Shown piece by piece: positions 1 to 7,007 of a DNA stretch of 9,123 bases (within the stretch, counting starts at the first letter, position 1; every line of letters starts with the position of its first letter). This DNA comes from Methylococcaceae bacterium. GTDB lineage: Bacteria > Pseudomonadota > Gammaproteobacteria > Methylococcales > Methylomonadaceae. The stretch spans positions 1 through 9,123 of the forward strand of contig CANNLO010000178.1 of assembly GCA_947505055.1 (NCBI GenBank), in the 5' to 3' direction. A model generated the notes under the pieces. That model was not told the DNA's origin, searched no databases, and saw nothing but the letters and a program-made list of their open reading frames with translations. The position numbers and the translations under genes are program-made.

Positions 1-5
1 AGGCT

Positions 6-34
6 TTGATGATTCTCATGTAAACTATTATACA
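6..34 (+). promoter_or_regulatory. candidate sigma-70 promoter for the small RHH gene
   Basis: TTGATG (6-11) and TATACA (29-34) are separated by 17 bases, a good match to -35 and -10 boxes. Transcription would start near base 41, about 25 bases before the ATG at 65. This supports a self-contained small gene rather than the tail of a longer one, although its frame stays open to the left edge of the window. It is a sequence match only, and AT-rich DNA gives chance hits. Confidence 0.35.
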
Positions 35-64
35 TCGAACAGCCTTATTGTAACTATATTCCCC

Positions 65-205
65 ATGCAAGATTATAAAATGCTTCGCGTTAAAACCGAA
101 ACCTATAAACAACTGAAACAAATCGCACTCGATTTTGATATTCCATTGACAAGATTAATCGATAAACTGCTGGAAGAACATCAAAAGCAGAAAGCGGATA
201 GCTAA
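65..205 (+). CDS. small ribbon-helix-helix (CopG/Arc-like) protein, 46 aa
   Basis: The 46-residue product looks like a minimal ribbon-helix-helix DNA-binding domain. A short basic strand (KMLRVK, residues 5-10) precedes helix A (about 11-24, ETYKQLKQIALDFD), a turn with DIP, and helix B (about 27-39, PLTRLIDKLLEEH). RHH proteins dimerise and place the strand in the DNA major groove; they include CopG/Arc repressors and type II antitoxins. No toxin gene is visible beside it, so a function as antitoxin or regulator is not shown. The start is uncertain: the ATG at 65 lacks a clear Shine-Dalgarno site, the ATG at 80 would give 41 residues starting at the strand, and the frame is open upstream to base 2. 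A different open frame begins within three bases of its stop codon, so a frameshifted longer gene is possible. Confidence 0.55.
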   Translation: MQDYKMLRVKTETYKQLKQIALDFDIPLTRLIDKLLEEHQKQKADS

Positions 206-348
206 ATAAATCGGCCCTCGCGCTCAGTGCTAAGAAAATCGTACGCACTTCACTGGGGGTCGCGTTCATCCCTGAATGCTTCAAAGTCTATGAATTTTTT
301 AAATACTGGCCAGAAATAATGGATCAAATGAAGACTCATGTAAAATGA
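202..348 (+). other. start-less open frame after the RHH gene; possible frameshifted or decayed coding remnant
   Basis: From 202, just after a TAG at 199-201, an open frame of 48 codons runs to TGA at 346-348. It has no ATG, GTG or TTG in its first half; its first in-frame ATG is at 310. Its C-terminal part (FKVYEFFKYWPEIMDQMKTHVK split as FKVYEFFKYW and PEIMDQMKTHVK) looks protein-like. The TGA overlaps the next ATG as ATGA, the arrangement of coupled genes. It begins at the last sense codon of the RHH gene in the -1 frame, so one inserted or lost base would fuse the two into about 94 residues. Bases 211-274 are 59% G+C (38 of 64), richer than the flanks. A minus-strand frame (284 down to 90) shares the same third codon positions, so base composition alone cannot choose the strand. 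Function unknown. Confidence 0.3.
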
Positions 349-1112
349 ACTGCAAAAAAAACTGCCCCGGAAGTAATATGCACACCGAATCCGTAAGACC
401 AGAACACCGCATGATATTAATAATTGATGCCAGCGACTCTGTCTCTACAATATTAACCAAGAGCTATCCAAATATTATTACAGCTATCAATCTTGATGAT
501 ATTTTGAAACTCTTGAAGACAATTCAATTCGACTTGATACTACTGGATTTTAATCGCTTGAACTTGGATTTCATCACCCAGATCAAAAACTCCAAGGGCA
601 ATAACAAAAAAACTCCAATTATCGCTCTTTTTAATGATAATGAAATCCAACACAGTGATGCTGATTCTTTTTTGGAATACGATGACAGACTCAATAAACC
701 GATAACAAAACAAAAACTTGATACGATCATAGCCTGTTGGCAAAAAAAATATTTGGCACTAGATTATATTCAAATACTTTTAAGCAAAACAAAAAACAAC
801 CAACAACTTGCCAAAACCATTTTCGAAAAACTTTTTGATGAATTACCCATACAAATTCTTCAAATTAAAGAGGCAATCGAAAATGGCCAATACGACAATG
901 CCCAGGACACCACACACAAACTTAATGGCTCTGTAAGTTTCTGTGGCTTGATTGATATTCAGCACCCAGCAAAGGCATTGGAAAGCTGCCTGCTAAACAA
1001 GAATTATGCAGACCTTAATCAACAGTTTCTATTGCTGCAACAGCGTACTGTTAACTTCACAAGCTATCATACAGCTATCATGACTCATCTTGATAAAATG
1101 TATTCAGCATAA
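345..1112 (+). CDS. orphan phosphorelay protein: degenerate receiver (REC) plus HPt domain, 255 aa
   Basis: Residues about 23-130 resemble a response-regulator receiver. D28 and D31 stand in the acidic region after strand 1, D68 (in LILLDFN) is in the phospho-acceptor position, and K118 (in LNKPI) matches the conserved lysine. The usual paired acidic residues are broken (IIDASD), and F96 sits where a switch Thr/Ser is expected, so the receiver is degenerate. Residues about 140-250 form an HPt helical bundle with H191 in THKLNGSVSFCGL, close to the BarA-type HPt motif HKLHG. There is no kinase, DNA-binding or enzymatic output domain, so it probably acts as a phosphotransfer intermediate or phosphate sink for a kinase encoded elsewhere. 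The start is uncertain: ATG 345 overlaps an upstream stop, ATG 378 has GGAAG four bases before it, and ATG 411 begins right at receiver strand 1. It converges on fimV across a shared terminator. Confidence 0.8.
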   Translation: MNCKKNCPGSNMHTESVRPEHRMILIIDASDSVSTILTKSYPNIITAINLDDILKLLKTIQFDLILLDFNRLNLDFITQIKNSKGNNKKTPIIALFNDNEIQHSDADSFLEYDDRLNKPITKQKLDTIIACWQKKYLALDYIQILLSKTKNNQQLAKTIFEKLFDELPIQILQIKEAIENGQYDNAQDTTHKLNGSVSFCGLIDIQHPAKALESCLLNKNYADLNQQFLLLQQRTVNFTSYHTAIMTHLDKMYSA

Positions 1113-1116
1113 AAAA

Positions 1117-1137
1117 AGCCCTTAAAGGGCTCTTTTT
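1117..1137. terminator. bidirectional intrinsic terminator
   Basis: The arms AGCCC (1117-1121) and GGGCT (1127-1131) enclose TTAAA. On the plus strand TTTTT follows at 1133-1137. On the minus strand the A-run 1111-1117 becomes a T-run. It therefore serves both the REC-HPt gene, whose stop codon is at 1110-1112, and fimV, which ends at 1152 on the other strand. Confidence 0.85.
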
Positions 1138-1151
1138 ATGCTCAAAATCGA

Positions 1152-3884
1152 CTACCCCAACTCATCAAGTAACGCTTGCGCTGCCTTTTTTTGATCATCT
1201 GTGCCTTGCTCAAGAACTTCTCTGGCAAGATCTATGGCCGCAACAGAATCTCCCATATCAACATACGCTTTCGCTAAATCAAGTTTCGTTTCCAGTTCGT
1301 CCATATCAGTAAGATCAGAAACACCAAAAGCATTACTTGATATCTTGGACATATCAAAATCGAAGTCAAAATCATCATCCATATCGAGTGACTTATCACC
1401 GGAAAAATCAACCGCTTTTGCAGTCTTGTCGACATTTTCCAAATCGCTAAAATCGAGACTGTCAATATCTATTGTTTCAGCATTACTGGAACTAAAATCA
1501 AATTCATAAGATTCAAACTCCTGCTCTTCCTTACCCGCAGTTACTTTTTTCGCCAAGCCCAACGGAGCGTTAGAATAACTGGAATCTTCACTAGTTTCCC
1601 CCGTACTTTCTTCAACGATTGAAAATGAACTCAAGTCAAAATCGATAACATCTTCCTGAATACCAGGTGAAATATCATCTGATTCTTCGCCATCTGAACT
1701 CATGCTAAACTCAACATCAAGATCATTCGTTTCTGATTCTAACGGGTCAATCACCTCAGCACTGGAAGCCAAATCTACTGGTTCTGCTTCATTCAAATCA
1801 ATGGAGAATGAATTTAAATCAAAATCAACATTAGCTGGCGATATTTTTTCGGACTTACTGATTTCAAAATCGGACGAAATTATTTCTTGCCCGATTTTAT
1901 TTGATCCAATAGACATCCCAGTCAAATCAAAATCAATATCTTGATTATTTTGCTGCTCACCCCCAAAGGAGTCGTGGACCTTGGTTGAAAATAATGATGA
2001 ATCATGACATATTTCCTGGCCCATTTCGGCAACTTTCCCCCAAAAACCGGCGTCTTCAGACTTCCCTGCCCTTTGCAACTCCTTAGCGTAACTTTCAAAA
2101 GCCGCTTTATCTTCATTAGCGTAAAAGATTTCCAACAACTTCAATTTACACTCATCACGGTCTGGCTGATCTTTAATAGCCTGCCGTATTAGCTCTTCAG
2201 CCTGCTGATACCGACCGTACGCAAGATATACGTCAGCTTCAGAAATCGGATCGATTTCTCCCTGATCAGTATCGAACGAATCGAAATCACTAGGCGTAAA
2301 CTCACTTAAAAATGAACTTTCACCAACAGTCCCCAAATCAGGGGTCATTCCTGTCTCAACAGCAGCCTGGCTCGTTTCGCTCTTAGGTTCTACCAGCGTA
2401 AAATCATCAGACACTTTAATCATTGTTGATGAAGCGAACATACTTTCAGTATTAGTTTGTTCGTCGACCTTACGTTTTCTCCACCATAGCCATCCTAATA
2501 AAGACAAAATTGCCGCCCCTGCCACGCCCACTTTCAAATAGTAAGAATCAAAAGTTTCAGGTTCGGCTTGGGGAGAAGATTGAATCTGCGTTATCCGTGG
2601 TTGAGACGTCTGTATAGGCTGCTCAACAACTGGCGGCCTCACAACAGGAGGGACTTCAACAACGGGACTAGCAACAGGAGTTGGATTAGTTGTCGCTGCC
2701 GGCACAAGATCAACAGTACTTGCTTTAAGCTGAGACTGCAAATCAGCAAGCTGTTGATCTTTGAGATTAATCAACTGCTGCATAAGCGTGAGCTGTTTTT
2801 CCAGCTCCGCTAAACGATTTTGTATAGAACCTTCTGGCAATGCATCTCCTAGTGCCGGCTCTAGAGTCTCAACCACACCTGGAGCAGATTTACCTTTGAC
2901 GACTTCCGATTTAACTAAGCTTTGCTTAGCATTAACCTGATCTTTACCTGAACCTTTAACAGCTTGACCTTCGACTTCGGCGTTAGATGCCGGGGCGGTC
3001 AGTTTTAATTGATTTTCAACAGGTCTTTCAACTTTGCCTGGAACAATCTCTTCAATTTTATTTAGAACAGGCTTTTGTTTTGCCGTATCGACATGTGCAG
3101 AAGGCGCAGTTCGAACTTTCCAAGCTTTGGTATGCTGTTTAAATTCTGCCAAAGCCTGATTTTTTGATAACTTTAGCACCAAGTCTCTTGAAGGAATCTT
3201 TAAGATTTTTCCAGTGGTTAAGGCGTAAACATTTCCTTTATAGAAAGCATCTGGATTCGCTTCATAAATCGCAAGAATCATTTGCTCTACAGAAACATCA
3301 TCTTTACCTCTTATGCGCTCAGCAACACTCCAAAGCGTATCATTCGCCAATATCGGACCATATTCATCGTTGCTTATTTGCCCACTTGCATAAGTTTGAC
3401 GTTGATTCGGGGCAACTGAAGACTGTGAATAACTTTGATTGACAGAAGAAAGTGCTGTCGGGTTATAAACAGATGGCGGGTCAACCAAAACAGTGAATTC
3501 ACGGTATAAGCTACCTTTAGGCCAACTAACTTCCAGCAAAAAATCCAAAAAAGGTTCTTTTAAAGCCTCCTTTGAAGTCAGCCTGATAACCGTAGATCCA
3601 TTTGAAAGAGTGATCGTTTCAAATTTAATTTTCGAAAGAAAATAACTCCAGGCCACACCCGCCTTATCAAATTTTTCTGGCGGCGCTAAACTCACTCTAA
3701 TGTCAGAGACACTTTCTCCTGACAACGTCAACGAAATTTCAGCGTCCAGATTTTGATTAAGCGCGGAATGTAACCTAATCTCGCCTATACCTAAGGAATG
3801 TCCACTTGTCGGAGCAAGTAACGACACAACCGCTAAAGTTTTAGTTAACAAACGCACGTTGCTTTTCTTCACAATAGTTACCAC
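1152..3884 (-). CDS. fimV: FimV, LysM/TPR polar hub protein for type IV pilus and twitching motility, 910 aa
   Basis: FimV is a single-pass inner-membrane scaffold that organises type IV pilus assembly and polar signalling in gammaproteobacteria. All its modules are visible in order. A signal peptide spans about residues 1-30. The FimV N-terminal domain opens with LGIGEIRLHSALNQNLDAEI, the family hallmark. A LysM-like peptidoglycan-binding domain lies at about 174-232 and a Pro/Ala/Gln-rich linker follows. A coiled coil covers about 355-387, another Pro/Val-rich stretch 400-425, and one membrane segment 450-468 is followed by WWRKRK. In the cytoplasm, a TPR-like segment lies at about 545-605, then an acidic disordered region with repeated FDL motifs, and the conserved FimV C-terminal TPR-like domain at about 860-910. 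The start is a GTG at 3884, weakly preceded by AAGAG; a GTG at 3872 is an alternative. It lies 42 bases after asd with no obvious terminator, so co-transcription is likely. In Pseudomonas truA follows fimV; here a terminator does. Confidence 0.93.
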   Translation of the reverse strand: MVTIVKKSNVRLLTKTLAVVSLLAPTSGHSLGIGEIRLHSALNQNLDAEISLTLSGESVSDIRVSLAPPEKFDKAGVAWSYFLSKIKFETITLSNGSTVIRLTSKEALKEPFLDFLLEVSWPKGSLYREFTVLVDPPSVYNPTALSSVNQSYSQSSVAPNQRQTYASGQISNDEYGPILANDTLWSVAERIRGKDDVSVEQMILAIYEANPDAFYKGNVYALTTGKILKIPSRDLVLKLSKNQALAEFKQHTKAWKVRTAPSAHVDTAKQKPVLNKIEEIVPGKVERPVENQLKLTAPASNAEVEGQAVKGSGKDQVNAKQSLVKSEVVKGKSAPGVVETLEPALGDALPEGSIQNRLAELEKQLTLMQQLINLKDQQLADLQSQLKASTVDLVPAATTNPTPVASPVVEVPPVVRPPVVEQPIQTSQPRITQIQSSPQAEPETFDSYYLKVGVAGAAILSLLGWLWWRKRKVDEQTNTESMFASSTMIKVSDDFTLVEPKSETSQAAVETGMTPDLGTVGESSFLSEFTPSDFDSFDTDQGEIDPISEADVYLAYGRYQQAEELIRQAIKDQPDRDECKLKLLEIFYANEDKAAFESYAKELQRAGKSEDAGFWGKVAEMGQEICHDSSLFSTKVHDSFGGEQQNNQDIDFDLTGMSIGSNKIGQEIISSDFEISKSEKISPANVDFDLNSFSIDLNEAEPVDLASSAEVIDPLESETNDLDVEFSMSSDGEESDDISPGIQEDVIDFDLSSFSIVEESTGETSEDSSYSNAPLGLAKKVTAGKEEQEFESYEFDFSSSNAETIDIDSLDFSDLENVDKTAKAVDFSGDKSLDMDDDFDFDFDMSKISSNAFGVSDLTDMDELETKLDLAKAYVDMGDSVAAIDLAREVLEQGTDDQKKAAQALLDELG
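1614..1940 (-). repeat. three degenerate copies of an acidic (V/I)DFDL..SI motif inside FimV
   Basis: The cytoplasmic disordered region of FimV repeats a short motif: IDFDLTGMSI (residues 650-659, bases 1908-1937), VDFDLNSFSI (686-695, bases 1800-1829) and IDFDLSSFSI (747-756, bases 1617-1646). A weaker relative, YEFDFSSS (793-800), and an Asp/Phe run around 836-845 follow. Spacing is uneven (36 and 61 residues) and the surrounding sequence is Ser/Asp/Glu-rich. This looks like a repeated short linear binding motif rather than a folded domain. Confidence 0.7.
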
Positions 3885-3926
3885 AGTCTCTTACCGCGTC
3901 CAGTCAAATATGTAGACAAGCTTAGA

Positions 3927-4949
3927 CTACATGTAATTTTTTACCAGCACTTCTGCTATTTGCACACTGTTTAAAGCAGCGCCTTTACGAACATTATCGC
4001 CAACTACCCACAAATCGAGTCCCAGAGGATGCGAAATATCCTCACGAATCCGACCTACAAACACATCATCATTACCTGAAGACTCAGTGACCGCTGTTGG
4101 ATAGCCGCCATCTTTACGATCATCCATAACGGTCACGCCGGGCGCCTTCTCAAGTAAAGCTCTGACTGTGGCTACGTCAATTTTTTCACGCGTTTCGATG
4201 TGCACGGCCTCGGAGTGTCCATAAAATACAGGAACCCGCACCGCGGTTGCATTCACCATAACACTATCATCACCCAGAATTTTTTGCGTTTCCCAGACCA
4301 TTTTCATTTCTTCCTTGGTATACCCGTTCTCCATGAATACATCAATCTGCGGCAAAACATTAAAAGCAATCTGTTTTGGATAAACACTAGTCTTGATAGG
4401 TTGCATACTAAGCAGACTAGACGTTTGCTTAACCAACTCTTCAATGGCTTCCTTTCCTGTACCGGAAACCGCCTGATAAGTGCAGACATTGATACGCGTA
4501 ATCCCCACTGCATCGTAGATAGGCTTTAAAGCCACCAACATCTGAATGGTTGAACAATTAGGATTGGCGATAATGCCGCGATTCTTATAATCGGCAATTC
4601 TTTCAGGATTGACTTCTGGCACTACCAACGGAATATCGTCGTCATAGCGAAACTGCGAGGTATTATCAATGACAATGCAACCTGCAGCCGCAGCTATGGG
4701 TGCATATTCTGCAGAAACCGAAGCGCCTGGCGAAAACAAACCGATTTGTACTGTTGAAAAATCAAAAGTAGCCAAATCTTTTACGACTAAAGATCCGCCT
4801 TTAAAAGGTATTCTTTTACCTACTGAATTGCTGCTAGCCAAAGCATAAACCTCGCCACAAGGGAAATTACGCTCTTCCAGAATGGACAGCATGGCTTCGC
4901 CAACTGCACCTGTCGCGCCAACTACGGCAATGTTAAATAACCTGGTCAT
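3927..4949 (-). CDS. asd: aspartate-semialdehyde dehydrogenase, 340 aa
   Basis: The enzyme reduces aspartyl-4-phosphate to aspartate-4-semialdehyde with NADPH in the cytoplasm. This is the branch point to lysine and diaminopimelate, threonine and methionine. The Rossmann glycine motif GATGAVG is at residues 11-17. The catalytic cysteine is C132 in NPNCST, the substrate-orienting glutamine is Q159 in TYQAVSGTG, and the acid/base histidine is H245 in FYGHSE, with R238 just before it. The length of 340 matches the shorter ASADH type found in Streptococcus and many proteobacteria, not the E. coli-type enzyme of about 367 residues. All catalytic residues are present, so it should be active rather than a Usg-type inactive paralogue. 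A G-run (GGGGG) lies about nine bases before the ATG. It is placed between adk (90 bases upstream) and fimV (42 bases downstream). Confidence 0.95.
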   Translation of the reverse strand: MTRLFNIAVVGATGAVGEAMLSILEERNFPCGEVYALASSNSVGKRIPFKGGSLVVKDLATFDFSTVQIGLFSPGASVSAEYAPIAAAAGCIVIDNTSQFRYDDDIPLVVPEVNPERIADYKNRGIIANPNCSTIQMLVALKPIYDAVGITRINVCTYQAVSGTGKEAIEELVKQTSSLLSMQPIKTSVYPKQIAFNVLPQIDVFMENGYTKEEMKMVWETQKILGDDSVMVNATAVRVPVFYGHSEAVHIETREKIDVATVRALLEKAPGVTVMDDRKDGGYPTAVTESSGNDDVFVGRIREDISHPLGLDLWVVGDNVRKGAALNSVQIAEVLVKNYM

Positions 4950-5039
4950 CTTTAATGCCCCCTTGAGCCATTGAAACTTTCTTTATCATTCACTTTTAAA
5001 CCTTTTTACTTACATTTAAGAATACCGAATATTGAGCGA
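4950..5039. other. 90-base gap between adk and asd
   Basis: I see no gene and no G+C-rich hairpin with a T-run here. On the minus strand the last part holds the asd ribosome-binding G-run. A possible -10-like TATTCT is present but has no convincing -35 partner. Read-through from adk into asd is therefore the simplest expectation, but a weak asd promoter cannot be ruled out. Confidence 0.4.
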
Positions 5040-5708
<669 letters not shown>

Positions 5709-5789
5709 TTAAACTTACATAACACTCGTGTAGCTTGAGTTAGCTTAACCCCAACTACAAAGCCAAACAAAACCATAACTGGGCATTTT

Positions 5790-5818
5790 ATAACACATCA
5801 AATTTTATCTCTTGTAAA
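5790..5818 (-). promoter_or_regulatory. candidate adk promoter
   Basis: On the minus strand TTTACA (5818-5813) and TGTTAT (5795-5790) are 17 bases apart; a TATAAA lies slightly further on (5792-5787). Transcription would give a leader of roughly 105 bases before adk. Its -35 box overlaps that of the plus-strand CBS promoter. This is a match by eye, with a mediocre -10. Confidence 0.3.
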
Positions 5819-5840
5819 AATACATTTAATTCCCTATTCT
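5812..5840 (+). promoter_or_regulatory. candidate promoter of the CBS-domain gene
   Basis: TTGTAA (5812-5817) and TATTCT (5835-5840) are 17 bases apart. The start would fall near 5847, leaving a leader of about 24 bases that includes the strong AAGGAG at 5858-5863. Confidence 0.45.
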
Positions 5841-5857
5841 TTGTCAGTTTTTACCTT

Positions 5858-5863
5858 AAGGAG
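5858..5863 (+). promoter_or_regulatory. strong Shine-Dalgarno site fixing the CBS gene start
   Basis: AAGGAG lies seven bases before the ATG at 5871. This rejects the longer reading from TTG 5841, which would place the ribosome site inside the coding region. Confidence 0.85.
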
Positions 5864-5870
5864 AATAAAA

Positions 5871-6347
5871 ATGCGCGTTGAAGATTTAATGACTTCAAAA
5901 GTATTTACAGTCGAACAACATGATTTAATTGATCGTGTGTTTTTCTTGATTCATTACGAAAGAATTCGTCACTTACCTGTCGTTGAAAAAGGTAAGGTCA
6001 TCGGAATCGTATCCGATCGTGACCTTTACAAAGCACTGGGCCCCAAAAGCAACTCGAATGCCATTGAAGCTGCGACCGGAACAGGCACTAGTGAACTGCA
6101 TGTTGTTCCCAAAAAAGTACAACATATCATGCACCGGGGCGTTATCACCGTAAACCCGGAAACTTTCGCTTCAGAAGCAGCTTCAAAGATGGCAGAAAAT
6201 AAAATTGGCGCTTTACCTGTCGTTGATAAAGACAACAAACTGGTTGGCATCATTTCGGCCACCGACATTCTTCGGGTCTTTTCGAAAATTGAAAAAGCCA
6301 GTGAAGACAGGGAAAAAAGAATCGCTGCCGGCTCTGGACATAAATAA
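5871..6347 (+). CDS. two-CBS-domain protein, 158 aa
   Basis: This is a stand-alone pair of CBS domains (a Bateman module). CBS1 covers about residues 1-58 with LPVVEKGKVIGIVSDRDL; CBS2 covers about 83-140 with ALPVVDKDNKLVGIISATDI. In each, the ligand pattern G-h-h-S-x-x-D is kept: S48 and D51, S129 and D132. In characterised CBS pairs these residues hold the ribose and phosphates of AMP, ADP, ATP or related ligands. A linker of about 25 residues rich in Gly/Thr/Ser separates the domains, and a charged tail (EKASEDREKR) ends the protein. There is no catalytic, channel or DNA-binding domain, so it probably senses a ligand and acts on an unknown partner. It is divergent from adk, which makes an adenine-nucleotide ligand attractive, though this is inferred. 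It has a strong ribosome-binding site and its own terminator. Confidence 0.9.
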   Translation: MRVEDLMTSKVFTVEQHDLIDRVFFLIHYERIRHLPVVEKGKVIGIVSDRDLYKALGPKSNSNAIEAATGTGTSELHVVPKKVQHIMHRGVITVNPETFASEAASKMAENKIGALPVVDKDNKLVGIISATDILRVFSKIEKASEDREKRIAAGSGHK

Positions 6348-6367
6348 CACTACCTCTTTTTTACTCC

Positions 6368-6400
6368 AAAAAGCCTCAGTATTTGGGGCTTTTTTGTTTT
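6368..6400 (+). terminator. intrinsic terminator after the CBS gene
   Basis: AAAAAGCCTCA (6368-6378) pairs with TTGGGGCTTTTT (6383-6394) through an 11-bp stem with one G-T wobble and a loop of about four bases. The T-tract continues to 6400, interrupted by one G. It starts 21 bases after the CBS stop codon and ends 15 bases before the next start codon. Confidence 0.85.
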
Positions 6401-6415
6401 CCCCGGCTAGCTATC

Positions 6416-6982
6416 ATGACCGAAACTCCACTATCAGACCAAGACATTGAAGCAGTAACACAAACCTGGCTGAAAACAATAATCGTCGAGTACAGTATTT
6501 GTCCGTTCGCAAAACGCGAACTGGAACGAGGCAGTATCTTTTTCATTGTCAATCACGGCACTCAAATCGATCAATGCTTATTAAAATTGATACTTGAATG
6601 TGATCGACTCGATTCAGACTCGGACATTGAAACCACTCTTCTTATCTTTGCCAAGGCATTTACAGACTTCGAAGACTATCTAGATTTTATTGAAATTGCG
6701 GAAACCTTGTTAATTGAGCAGGGCTATGAAGGCATTTACCAACTGGCCAGCTTCCATCCCGACTATTGCTTTCAAGACGCGAAAAAAGATGATGCTTCAA
6801 ACTACACCAACCGTTCCCCCTATCCCATGGTACATCTACTTCGCGAAACCAGTATAGATAAGGCCTTAGAAAGCTACCCGAATCCCGAAAACATCCCGCA
6901 ACATAATATTGAACTTACCCGAAAACTGGGACTGGTCAAAATGCAAGCTTTATTAGCGGCGTGCCATCACCCCAACCGCTAA
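6416..6982 (+). CDS. DUF1415 family protein, 188 aa
   Basis: The protein matches the DUF1415 family as I know it, conserved in proteobacteria and without an established function. The hallmark pieces are present: SICPFAK (residues 27-33, with C29), TTLLIF (73-78), DFEDYLDF (84-91), SFHPDYCFQD (112-121) and NYTNRSPYPMVHLLRE (129-144). The clustered Cys, His, Asp, Asn and Arg suggest an enzyme or metal site, but none is proven. No signal peptide or membrane segment is seen, so it is probably cytoplasmic. I chose ATG 6416 because the earlier in-frame TTG at 6383 lies inside the terminator stem and family members start near this point. No convincing Shine-Dalgarno site precedes 6416, and no clear promoter lies between the terminator and the gene. 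Expression may be low or depend on terminator read-through. Confidence 0.85.
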   Translation: MTETPLSDQDIEAVTQTWLKTIIVEYSICPFAKRELERGSIFFIVNHGTQIDQCLLKLILECDRLDSDSDIETTLLIFAKAFTDFEDYLDFIEIAETLLIEQGYEGIYQLASFHPDYCFQDAKKDDASNYTNRSPYPMVHLLRETSIDKALESYPNPENIPQHNIELTRKLGLVKMQALLAACHHPNR

Positions 6983-7007
6983 TATTTCAAAACCTACAAC
7001 AAAAAAA

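Noticed and set aside
90..284. Minus-strand frame of 64 codons over the RHH gene
   Set aside because: It is antisense to a recognisable RHH domain and has no visible ribosome site or domain. It remains a minor alternative for the G+C-rich part at 206-284, as noted in that entry.
1201..3442. Several open frames of 60-100 codons inside fimV on both strands
   Set aside because: They are shadows of the fimV frame with repetitive low-complexity translations and no ribosome sites or domains.
5841..5870. Longer CBS protein from TTG 5841
   Set aside because: AAGGAG at 5858-5863 perfectly serves ATG 5871, and the extra residues overlap the candidate promoter and leader.
6383..6415. Longer DUF1415 protein from TTG 6383
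   Set aside because: This codon lies inside the stem of the CBS gene terminator, and the extra residues do not belong to the family.
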